From the IMG/VR virus record IMGVR_UViG_3300034682_000282, positions 1 through 49,008 of that record: a stretch of DNA of 49,008 bases. One strand, 5' to 3'. The position numbers were made by a program, and so were the translations under genes. Below the pieces are notes generated by a model. It was not told the DNA's origin. It saw only the letters and a program-made list of their open reading frames with translations, and did no database searches. How positions within the stretch are numbered: the stretch's first letter is position 1; each line of letters starts with the position of its first letter. Shown here piece after piece: positions 9,970 through 18,500 of the stretch. This DNA is from a virus.

Positions 9970-10749
9970 TTCTTTTTGGTGTGGTAAAACGTCAGCTGAA
10001 CAAACGTATGAGGCAGCATCAAGCAATGCTGTGATTGCTAGACTGTGGTCTTGTAATGTCTCATCTTCGCGGTGTAATAACTCTCTGGCTGACTCTAACA
10101 GCGATAAAGCATAAGCCTGGCGTTCAGGGTCAGCAGAGTACGCCAGTTCCTCCAGTGTTGATATACGCTGCTTATGGTTGCTCTGAGTAAAACTCAAGGC
10201 GAACACATTCTTTACCCAACCCTTTAACGCATCCATTGCTGTTTTACCTCTCAGACTAACTGGCATCAGGAAAGCCAATACCATTAAAAAATTGTCTATG
10301 TTGCTCTGTGCAGAATACCAAGTCCACAGCCACCATTTATCGTTGCGCCAACTGCTGTTTGCAGGGCCAAAGTCGTTTAAACCAATCCAGTTTTGGTCGA
10401 CGTGCATTGTCAAATTGAAGAAGGCTTCGCCGCACATTAATACAACTATACATTTAGCAGGCCACAGCATGCGCAAATTAAAGGAAATGTGACCTATTAA
10501 AACACCGCCAGCTATTGCCAAGCAGGCGGTGGTCCAGATGTGGTATTGAATACCGACCTGGGCTGAGTACTTCAAACCCGACAGCATTTGAGCTGACGCA
10601 TAATGGTTGACCAAAAAAACAACCAACACGATTAAAGCGGTTAGTGAGTTTGATCGCAAGTCTCTGCGCATGACCATACCAAAAATCCACACAGCACAAA
10701 AACCTATTATCCATATAGCGTCAAGCAAGAATGCAGTCAGATTATCCAT
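9958..10749 (-). CDS. Membrane protein encoded next to the prophage end, unknown function
   Basis: The 263-residue protein has about four or five hydrophobic segments in its first 190 residues (for example near 5-26, 37-55, 72-90, 98-112 and 153-165), then a soluble helical C-terminal region of about 70 residues. I recognise no family. It is the last gene before the phage terminus, where Mu-like phages often carry accessory genes such as mom, but it has no likeness to Mom. It starts directly after a small secreted-protein gene and may be expressed with it in the lysogen. A role in superinfection exclusion or host-envelope change would fit its location but is only an inference. Confidence 0.7.
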   Translation of the reverse strand: MDNLTAFLLDAIWIIGFCAVWIFGMVMRRDLRSNSLTALIVLVVFLVNHYASAQMLSGLKYSAQVGIQYHIWTTACLAIAGGVLIGHISFNLRMLWPAKCIVVLMCGEAFFNLTMHVDQNWIGLNDFGPANSSWRNDKWWLWTWYSAQSNIDNFLMVLAFLMPVSLRGKTAMDALKGWVKNVFALSFTQSNHKQRISTLEELAYSADPERQAYALSLLESARELLHREDETLQDHSLAITALLDAASYVCSADVLPHQKESRA

Positions 10750-10750
10750 A

Positions 10751-10954
10751 TCAGCCTTTTACTTTTTTAACTTCTTCATCATCATCGCCGCCAGTACCGC
10801 CTGAGCCAGGGCCCATAGGTTGCATTACTGGTTCTTCTACGCAAATCCATTCACCTTCAGGTGTTTGGTAGCAAAAAGTCTCAGTTACAGCTGAAGCGCT
10901 GGCTGAAGACAAAAGCAACACTGCAATGGCTAAAGATAATTTCGATTTTTTCAT
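10751..10954 (-). CDS. Small secreted protein near the prophage end
   Basis: This 67-residue product starts with a clear signal peptide (MKKSKLSLAIAVLLLSSASASA), with likely cleavage after the Ala-rich stretch near residue 22. The mature part of about 45 residues has two cysteines (FCYQTPEGEWIC) that could form a disulphide. It ends in a Gly- and Asp-rich linker and a Lys tail. No family is recognised. The gene is preceded by a separate intergenic region with an operator-like palindrome and is followed within two bases by the membrane protein gene, so the two probably form a small accessory operon independent of the late genes. Confidence 0.65.
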   Translation of the reverse strand: MKKSKLSLAIAVLLLSSASASAVTETFCYQTPEGEWICVEEPVMQPMGPGSGGTGGDDDEEVKKVKG

Positions 10955-10979
10955 TTGTATCTCTCTAAATTAATTAATA

Positions 10980-10996
10980 GTGTACCAAATGTACAC
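10980..10996. promoter_or_regulatory. Operator-like palindrome upstream of the end-proximal accessory genes
   Basis: GTGTAC and GTACAC form a perfect 6-bp inverted repeat around a 5-bp centre (CAAAT), about 26 bp before the start codon of the small secreted protein. The core half-site TGTAC is the same as in the palindrome over the early promoter at 36277-36294, though the spacing differs (5 versus 8 bp). An AT-rich stretch next to it could be a -10 region. Confidence 0.45.
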
Positions 10997-11062
10997 ACAA
11001 AAAATACGACGAAACTCTGATATTGATGTTACGTCGCGGTGATATTGGCAAATAAGTAACGT

Positions 11063-11079
11063 TTACATAGGTCCTCCTT
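11063..11079 (-). other. Strong ribosome binding site followed by a start-stop minigene (ATG TAA)
   Basis: Just downstream of the 122-residue tail gene, AAGGAGGA (11072-11079) is followed by ATG at 11066-11068 and directly by TAA. No longer frame begins here. It is either a chance remnant of a lost gene or a minimal start-stop element. The surrounding stretch, 10955-11083, holds no gene. Confidence 0.4.
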
Positions 11080-11083
11080 AGGG

Positions 11084-11452
11084 TTACTCACCAATAGATA
11101 TATTGATACCAGGAAAAGAAAACTGTTGGTCAGTGGGCAGGTGAGCGTTGATTTGTGCCTCTGTCACCATCCATTCACCGCTGGCATCAAAAACCACTTC
11201 ACGCTCAGCGACTCCATCGACAAATTCAAAATGGAATGTTTTGCCTGGTGTGGCAAATAACCCCGCCAATGGAACAGCAAATATGTCGTTCAACGGCAAA
11301 CTGCACTCAACACGAAATACTGCCGGAGTGTTTTTATTGCCTACAAATCGCGGCACTATTTGACCATTAACAGATACAGCCATTGTGCCAATATACTGCG
11401 TTGTTTGCTGCGGCTGTAACAGCCCAGTGTTCAATCCACCTATCACTGCCAT
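11084..11452 (-). CDS. Putative small tail protein downstream of the receptor-binding protein
   Basis: The 122-residue product has no signal peptide or membrane segment, and alternating hydrophobic and polar residues suggest beta structure. It overlaps the end of the Asp-box tail fibre gene by one base and is the last gene of the continuous late cluster. That position suggests a fibre tip component or fibre assembly chaperone. I do not recognise a family. The next genes toward the phage end are separated by a gap of about 130 bp. Confidence 0.6.
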   Translation of the reverse strand: MAVIGGLNTGLLQPQQTTQYIGTMAVSVNGQIVPRFVGNKNTPAVFRVECSLPLNDIFAVPLAGLFATPGKTFHFEFVDGVAEREVVFDASGEWMVTEAQINAHLPTDQQFSFPGINISIGE

Positions 11453-12849
11453 TACGCTATCCTCATGTAAAAGGCCGCTGTGTGGGCCAACTCAAATCCT
11501 GAGGCTGGAACGTCCATGCCCACACCATGATGGCCAATAGAAAAGAACGCTCCATTGCGCATGAAATACGCCCCGTTTTTATATAAAAGCGCAGTTCTAT
11601 TACCAAGGTCTACGTGAACCAGGGAAAGTGGCGCTGCAAATCCAGCCTGCTCTTTATATACAGCTGAACCACCAACTGCCCCGCCATTAAACAACAAGCA
11701 GCCAGCGCCGTTTGATACGATAGAACACCATGATGCGATGACGTATGAACCTGTTGATGTAATTGTCGGCGCTGCATCTTTTGAGATACCCGTGACCATA
11801 AGCACTGGTGCTGTTTGCCCGCTTACGCCATCAGTTAAGTAAAGGCGGCCAAAGACAGGTGAATAGCACATTGCCAAACATGGAGTATTGCCTATTGAAT
11901 TAGTAATTTTTGCGGCTCCAAAACTGGCGCCATTGTCATCACTTACGAAGATAGCCGGTATATTTGTTGTTGAGTTAGCAGTACCACCTAATACAAACTG
12001 CCCACCTGTCGTGTGTGTCGCAACATATATCCTGATTGAAGAACCACCCAAAGCGACATCGCCACCAAATGTTGCGCCAGCGTCAATAGAGCGCCGATAG
12101 GTATGGTTACCACTACCAATCAAGACAATGTCACCATTTGAAGCAATCCAGGCTTGATTGTATGTGGTGGCCGATCCAACCGTAGCCCAAGTCAGGCCTC
12201 CATCCGTACTGCGCTTACAAATGGTTTGCGTCTGCAGCAACCAGACCGAAGCATTGCCTACACCTTTTATATGCTTAATAGCAGTCTGCCCTGCAGTACC
12301 TGTTGGAATGCCTGCGCTGCCATTGACGTCAGCCCATGTTTGGCCTCCATCAATACTGCGCCACACCTTTGTTAAGTCGGCAGACGATCCACGCGTTACA
12401 TAAATGATTAAGCTGTTGCCATCTGTATCGACAAATTGACCGTCTGCCGTGCTACCACCTGCATTATGTGCCAATGAAAAACCGACTGTGTAGTCAAAGA
12501 CTGGTTGCAGCTCAGGGGCAAAATCAGTTGTTTCGTAGTAACCAGCGCGTAAGTACGTACCTTTTGCAGCTGTGTATTTAATCGGTAGTGCTGCGTTTAG
12601 TTGGATAACAGAGCCGACGCTTATATCACCCCGTAACTTTTGACTTGCGTGAGCAAGGGCAAAAATTTCAGACAGAGGTGTATTTTCGTCTGCAGCAGCT
12701 GCACGGGCTTCAACAGCGTCATCTAAGTCAGATTCGTCCATCAACGAGCTGGATGCTAACACTCTGAGCTTTTGCAATTCACCAGGCGATGCACTGCCAT
12801 CTGCTGCAGATAAAAGCCCCTGAATTATTGTTCTTAAATTTGCGTTCAT
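11452..12849 (-). CDS. Tail fibre or receptor-binding protein with sialidase-type Asp-box repeats
   Basis: The 465-residue protein has a helical N-terminal region (about 1-80) that probably attaches to the tail. After it come four Asp-box motifs spaced about 45-50 residues apart: SIDGGQTW (165-172), STDGGLTW (214-221), SIDAGATF (254-261) and SDDNGASF (303-310). Such repeats form beta-propellers in sialidases and related carbohydrate-binding or glycan-cleaving proteins. Its place near the end of the tail cluster fits adhesion to, or trimming of, a surface glycan. I cannot identify sialidase catalytic residues, so binding is the safer reading. It overlaps both neighbours by a few bases. Confidence 0.72.
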   Translation of the reverse strand: MNANLRTIIQGLLSAADGSASPGELQKLRVLASSSLMDESDLDDAVEARAAAADENTPLSEIFALAHASQKLRGDISVGSVIQLNAALPIKYTAAKGTYLRAGYYETTDFAPELQPVFDYTVGFSLAHNAGGSTADGQFVDTDGNSLIIYVTRGSSADLTKVWRSIDGGQTWADVNGSAGIPTGTAGQTAIKHIKGVGNASVWLLQTQTICKRSTDGGLTWATVGSATTYNQAWIASNGDIVLIGSGNHTYRRSIDAGATFGGDVALGGSSIRIYVATHTTGGQFVLGGTANSTTNIPAIFVSDDNGASFGAAKITNSIGNTPCLAMCYSPVFGRLYLTDGVSGQTAPVLMVTGISKDAAPTITSTGSYVIASWCSIVSNGAGCLLFNGGAVGGSAVYKEQAGFAAPLSLVHVDLGNRTALLYKNGAYFMRNGAFFSIGHHGVGMDVPASGFELAHTAAFYMRIA

Positions 12850-13256
12850 TGCACACCACCTAATGCGTAAATCTCAACATCATCTAATCGGCCTGCCAGA
12901 CCATCTATATCAGCAATATCCAGGCGAATGTCTGCTTCGCCGCTAAAGTCCTTTTGGCCTATTTTCCGCGACGTCAGGAACTGGCGGGCGTATGTCGCTG
13001 TGTCTCCTGCAGTACCAATTGCAGCGTAAGCAGCGGCCAAAGCCTCGTTCATTTCGATCTGGATTTGTTCCACCTGTGATTTCATCAACGCTGTGGCTTC
13101 GCGGATTTGTTCAGCGGTTTGCGCTGCATCCACTTGGCTATTGAATGCCTGAACAGTGGTATCTATTGCAGCGGCCAGCTGTTGAAGCTTTGGCAGATAT
13201 TCACCGCCCCGGTCCAAGGTTGTCAGCGATATACCTGGTATTGGTAGGTACTCCAT
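12846..13256 (-). CDS. Putative tail tip or fibre-attachment protein
   Basis: This 136-residue, mostly helical protein carries a likely coiled coil near residues 30-90, rich in Ala, Gln and Glu. It has no signal peptide and no recognised family. It lies between a probable tail tip protein and the Asp-box fibre gene, with a 4-bp overlap into the fibre gene. A linker between tail tip and fibre is likely from position alone. Confidence 0.6.
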   Translation of the reverse strand: MEYLPIPGISLTTLDRGGEYLPKLQQLAAAIDTTVQAFNSQVDAAQTAEQIREATALMKSQVEQIQIEMNEALAAAYAAIGTAGDTATYARQFLTSRKIGQKDFSGEADIRLDIADIDGLAGRLDDVEIYALGGVQ

Positions 13257-14102
13257 TTATGCCTCCCTCACTACATACTTAATCGTGTAGTTGTTAAATG
13301 CTGAATTAATGAGTGCTGGCAGCGCGGTAAACTTTGCAGCCATCGCATGTTCAATTTCCTTGATACCACCTAATTCGGGGTAAAGGCTGATAAACCAGTC
13401 TTTGGATATCCCCACATCCTGAAAGGCCGCTGACAGGTGTGGACGTTCCGACTCAAGGATGTAGTCCAAACTAAAAGCCAACTGGCGGGTTTTGGGTTTA
13501 GCAGCAGCAAAGACAGAACCTGCAGCCGTCTCTTTTTGCTTCGCTGTAGTTTGCCAGGCGAATTCACTGCCCCAGCTAAAATTGAAGGATGGTTGAAACG
13601 TAACCCCCATGTAGATGCGATCAAACTCATGTATGCCGTCACGGCCATATTCATCCTGCAGCGTCATTCGGCCAGAAAACGCGAATGCGTCAGAAAACCA
13701 CAACTGGCTGAACTTGAACGGCCATGTATCAAAGGCACTGGCCACCAGAGGGTCTACCAACCAATCCAGTTCGCCCAGGGTTTTAGTCGGTATTGCATCA
13801 ATCAGTCCAGAATCAAAGAGTTTTATGCCGCTGCAATTGAGCCCGTCGAAAAGCTCCAAGCGCCATTTTGCGCTATTGCTTAACCAGTGGCGGTAGAGGA
13901 CAAAACCGCTTAGCAGTGTCAGCTCCGGCAGATTAAATTCAATCGCCGATACCCCTGATTCATCTGGCGTAATGCCTGCGGTCAAGCTGCGGCCATAAAG
14001 CTGACTGTGAGTTAAAGGCAGGGTTGAAATTTCTGTGCCGGTGACTGCCACCAGCTCGGCTTCATCCCATTTATTTTTTAGCAGCAGCCTTACTTTATTC
14101 AT
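13257..14102 (-). CDS. Putative distal tail protein
   Basis: The 281-residue product is rich in aromatic and beta-type segments. It has no signal peptide or membrane segment. It follows the 478-residue tail tip protein with a 4-bp overlap and precedes the fibre genes. In D3112- and B3-type transposable siphophages several proteins of unknown sequence family fill the same stretch after the tape measure and build the tail tip. The assignment rests on gene order. Confidence 0.6.
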   Translation of the reverse strand: MNKVRLLLKNKWDEAELVAVTGTEISTLPLTHSQLYGRSLTAGITPDESGVSAIEFNLPELTLLSGFVLYRHWLSNSAKWRLELFDGLNCSGIKLFDSGLIDAIPTKTLGELDWLVDPLVASAFDTWPFKFSQLWFSDAFAFSGRMTLQDEYGRDGIHEFDRIYMGVTFQPSFNFSWGSEFAWQTTAKQKETAAGSVFAAAKPKTRQLAFSLDYILESERPHLSAAFQDVGISKDWFISLYPELGGIKEIEHAMAAKFTALPALINSAFNNYTIKYVVREA

Positions 14103-15535
14103 CGGATCACCTCCACTGTCGCTGTGTCAAAAAGCAAGTCGTCTGTAATGCGGGTGATCACAGCGCTTTGGCCACCAACAAAGTAGCGCGGGTAATGAAT
14201 GGTCACGGTCTGTCCTAAATCCAGATTAAAAGGGGCAGCAAAAGCTGAAAACTCGTAGACATGGCGAGGCACAGAGGCCCAGACGGCGCGACGTGCGGCC
14301 TCTGATTCGGCGTCGGCCTTTAGTACAATCAGAGTGCTGGCTTTGATTTCTGTCGCGTCTGGGTGATCAACAGAAACACCAGCGTTATCAACATTGACTT
14401 TGCTTTCAGGTTGTTCATACGCCGTGGCCAGTAGCGGTGTGGTTTCACGCACTGAGCCTGCCAGACCATCCGCCTGCGGGGTCCAGTTTCTTCTGTAGCC
14501 CAAGGCAACGGTCTTTGCCGGAGCAATGCGCCGCCTTGGCCAGAGTGTGTCATCCTCAATATGGTCTGCAACGAGGGCTTGTGTCGGTGCGCCTACACCA
14601 TTAAACCAATACCACTGCAATTGGCCTGCGCGGGTGAAATACCAGGCAGCAGCAACACTGGCACTAATGTCATCCAATACGGCGGATAAGGTTTTATCTC
14701 CCGTGATGTAAACCCCTAACTGATATTCAGGTAACGCAGAAAGTCCAGTAGGTTCAGCAAGATCAAATCGGGTGGTCAGATAGGTAATCATCTGTGCTGC
14801 GGTCTGAAGCCAGACGCCTGCTGGTTTTGCTCCATCGACATCCGCAGTCACACGACCTTTGGCGTTATTGGTCAACGTGAACGTACCATTCGCCAGATTC
14901 GCTGTGTACGGTATAGACACGCCATTTTCGCGTACTGCAGTAATGGCATGGATCGCACCGTCGTGCACCTGGTAGGTTTTAGTCGCTTCATTTATAAGTA
15001 CTGGCGACACGTTAAAACACCTGCCCAGGCAAATAGGTGCAGGTTGGCCAGCATTCGGCCCCACACTAATTAATGTGCTTTGCACCTGTCGTTTTAGTAG
15101 CTCTGATGGGTCGCGCAGAGTCAATTGCGCCGTATCGTAACTTGTGGCTTTTAAAGCTTCTGCCACGGCTGATACGACTATGCCAAATTGGCTCAGCGGC
15201 CAACGTGCATCGCCACAACGGATCACAACGGGTAAGCCACCGACATTGACACTATCTACCAAAGCCGCCAGCTCATCATCCATAAACAACTCAATACTTG
15301 TTTGAGCTGTCGTGCTGTAACCTGTAAATAGCTCTGTTAATTCACGGCCCCATGTGCCGACTGACAGAATGGTATCCTGATAAGGGGTTAGAGCCGGTGC
15401 ATCGCCTGGCGCAGTTCTGTAAGGATGCGTAGAGCGACGAACCGTATTCACTACACCGCCATCGCGAGCCTGAAACTCCACAAGATAGCAGCGGTCTGCG
15501 CCAGGTGTTTGGATCCATTCAGCAAACGTCATCAT
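14099..15535 (-). CDS. Putative tail tip or baseplate hub protein
   Basis: The 478-residue protein is encoded directly after the tape measure gene, overlapping it by 4 bp (ATGA). This is the usual slot for tail tip or hub proteins in siphophages. The N-terminal 200 residues look like beta-rich modules, and the C-terminal part has a hub-like flow of short beta segments. I recognise no catalytic motif. It probably forms part of the tip complex at the base of the tube. Confidence 0.6.
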   Translation of the reverse strand: MMTFAEWIQTPGADRCYLVEFQARDGGVVNTVRRSTHPYRTAPGDAPALTPYQDTILSVGTWGRELTELFTGYSTTAQTSIELFMDDELAALVDSVNVGGLPVVIRCGDARWPLSQFGIVVSAVAEALKATSYDTAQLTLRDPSELLKRQVQSTLISVGPNAGQPAPICLGRCFNVSPVLINEATKTYQVHDGAIHAITAVRENGVSIPYTANLANGTFTLTNNAKGRVTADVDGAKPAGVWLQTAAQMITYLTTRFDLAEPTGLSALPEYQLGVYITGDKTLSAVLDDISASVAAAWYFTRAGQLQWYWFNGVGAPTQALVADHIEDDTLWPRRRIAPAKTVALGYRRNWTPQADGLAGSVRETTPLLATAYEQPESKVNVDNAGVSVDHPDATEIKASTLIVLKADAESEAARRAVWASVPRHVYEFSAFAAPFNLDLGQTVTIHYPRYFVGGQSAVITRITDDLLFDTATVEVIR

Positions 15536-18500
15536 GCCATCAGTCTCCGGCTTTCCTGCAGCAGCTGCTGTGTGCGCTGCAATTCAGTCTGCAGCTGCCG
15601 GTTTTGCTGCGCAGACTGCGCTTGCGCTGCAGAGGCTTGTTGCAACTGCTGCTGCAGTAAATCATTGGTGCGCTCTAAAATCGGGTTCGTGACCGGTTCG
15701 CCTACGTTGATTGGCGCAGTGCCAACGCCAGTTCCTGGTGATACTGGTGCTGGATTCACAACAACAGGCGGGATCACAACTGGCGGCGGTGGATTCACAA
15801 CAACAACCGGAGCAGGCATTGCAGCAATTGCATTAGCGATAGACTGCATGCCGCTATTGAGTGCATTGACTGCAGCAATTTGTTTTTCTGCAGCTGCCAG
15901 TAACTCGCTTTTTGCGGTTTCAAAAGTCGCCGTTAACTTATCCAGCTGCGCCGCTTGCTCAGCACGGGCCTGTGCATCTAACTCTGCCAACTTAATTTGC
16001 AGCAATTGCAGCTCAGTCACTGTGCCTGTTTGCAAGGCTAGTAACTGTTCCTGGTATTTTGCTAACTCCGCTTTTGCTGCAGCTTCTGCGGCCAGCAGCT
16101 CTGCCTTGGCTGTGGCATCTAGCCCTGAAAGCAGCAGCTGTAATTGCTCCAGCTCTTTGATAGCAGCAGTTTGCAGTTCAGCATCCGCTTTTTGATAAGC
16201 CAGTACTTCACGTGGTACTGAGGGGGCTGCACCTATAGAGTTTCCAAAGCTTCTGTAGGCGTTTTGTACTTGTGCAAAGATGGCGGCATATTCGCTACTA
16301 CCACTAGCCAGGTAATCCTGTGCCAAGCCTAAATAGGTCGAGCCGACAGATTCCAGTTGTTTTGCGGCGTCCGCATCACCACCACGTGCTTTACGCAGGA
16401 GGTCGTTAAACTGCTTCTGGGCTTCAGCGAATTGATCACCCATTTTTGCTGGGCTTAGTTCAGACAGTAGCAATGCATCTGCAGCACTGGATAACTGTTT
16501 TGCTGCATCTTTTAAGGCATTGTATGCAGATAAATCTGCATCGTAGCGCTCCTGTGCAGCGCTGATCAGCTGTTGATTAGCGGCAAGCTCGGCATTGTAA
16601 CGATCCACAATCGCTTGCTGTAACTGACCGACACTGTTGATTTGATCTAAGACTGAGCCTTTGCCCAACTGTGATCGCAAATCGCCAATCCGGCTATTCT
16701 GATAGCCAACTTCATTCCAACTGGAGCCCTGGCGGCGCAAATCCAGAATGCTGGAGGCGATGCTTTCTTGCACGCTACTAAGCGCTGACTGTAACTCAGC
16801 GAAAGACGAATTAAGGCCGTCCAGCGTTGACTGAGCTTGTTGAACCAAGGTGCTGTTTTGCGCCAGCTCAGCCTGATAGCGGCCCATCATCGCAGCCTGC
16901 AGCTGCTCAATAGTTTTGATTTGAGTCGCTAAATCGCCTTTACCTAACTGGCCGCTCAGGCCGTCTACTTGTTGCTGTTGATAGCCAACCTCATCCCAGC
17001 CGGCTATCTGACGCTTAATGTCCAGAATTGAACTACCAATGGTGCTACTGACAGCACTGATGCTATCTGTCAGGGCTTTATACGTTGACTGCAAATCATT
17101 GACTGCGCGCTCATGTTCACTGGTCAGTGTCTGCATACGCTGCGCGGTATCTTCGTTGATCGCCTCCAGCTCCTCAGCGATTAAATCAGCACGTTTACGG
17201 GCATACAGACGTTCTAACAGCGTAGTGTCGGCTCCCAGTTCTGCTGCTTCAGCAATTTGTGCGTCATACCAGGATTGTAGTTCTGCCATGCTGCGCTGAA
17301 ACGGGCTCATGTCGAGGCTTGCAAGCTCGTCACCGATAGATTTAGTCCAGTTAGCTAACTCGGCTGCGTGCTGCTCTGCTTGGTCATAATACTGGTCCAT
17401 AGCCTGATTGAGTTTCATCATCGCAGCAAAGGTTTGTTGGCCTGCTTCAGTCGTTAGATCCAGACTGGCAACAAAGGCTTTAAATGCCTCACGATTTGCA
17501 GGCATTGCAATCCCAAGACTGGCAAACTGAGCCTGAGCTTGTTTAGTCAAATGAGCCATTTTTTCCTGCTCAGTGAAGAATGCAGAAAAGTAGTCACTGG
17601 TGGCGCTACTGAATTCTTCAATGCCGCCCATTAATTCGATGAGTGACTGAGCTACGTCTATTTCAAGCGTTTTTGTCATGCCGCTAAAGCGCGTCAGCTG
17701 CAAGCCTAAACTGTCCATAGAGGCATTAAAAACAGCTTGTTCCTGAGCAACCCTGATCAACGTATCGTAGAGCCCTTCACCCATCTGCTGAAACTCAGCA
17801 ATGCCTGGTACTAAGTACTTGGCCATCAAATCGCCCTGCTGGCTAAATATCGCCTGCAGCTCTTCTTCGATCTCTTCTCCGGTCAGGTCTTTAAAGCTTA
17901 TGTTAGGCAGTTTGATTACAAAGTTTTCTAAGTCTTTGGTTGTGGTCAGTCCCAGCAGTTTTACTGCATCCGTGACTGAGTTACCTATGTAGCTGAATAC
18001 GCGGCCAAACTCGGCGCGTATATCCTCATCAAGAGTTTTATATGAAGTTTCCTCATAAGTCTTTTTGCTCAAACCAAATGCTTTTTTCTTAGTGACTTTA
18101 ATAGTGTCGTAGAGTGTGGCTTTGACTAAACCACTACTTAAAATGTCACCGAGTTCCTGAGCCGCAAAGCTAATGCCGCTGTCCACCAACTCTTTTTTGG
18201 TTGAACCAAATAAACCGCCAAGTACTTTGTTAGTGATGCCGGAAAGCAAGCCGCCCAGCATGTTGTCAACTGCGGCGCCAATCACACCACCAAGCACCAG
18301 AGCACCGGCAGTACTGCCAAGTTGCACGTTGTAGTCTTTGCCCAAATCGCCTTGGTAACTGCTTTCATCAAATTTGCCATAACTGGCGACCAGGTTAACT
18401 GCGAGCTTTGCAATACCGGCATTCAGTGCCCGGATTGATGCGTTGATTGATCGCAGCTCTGAGTACTGATCCAGCTCCAGGCTTTCGATACGCTCTAAGC

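Noticed and set aside
9958-10749. Mom-like DNA modification gene at the prophage end
   Set aside because: The product is a multi-pass membrane protein without any acyltransferase-like sequence.
11452-12849. Invertible tail fibre segment as in Mu
   Set aside because: No Gin-type invertase gene and no pair of inverted recombination sites were found near the fibre gene.
13437-16195. Several + strand open frames within the tail genes (148 and 256 codons)
   Set aside because: They overlap well-supported - strand genes with tight operon spacing, and their products are low-complexity Ser/Ala/Cys-rich shadows.
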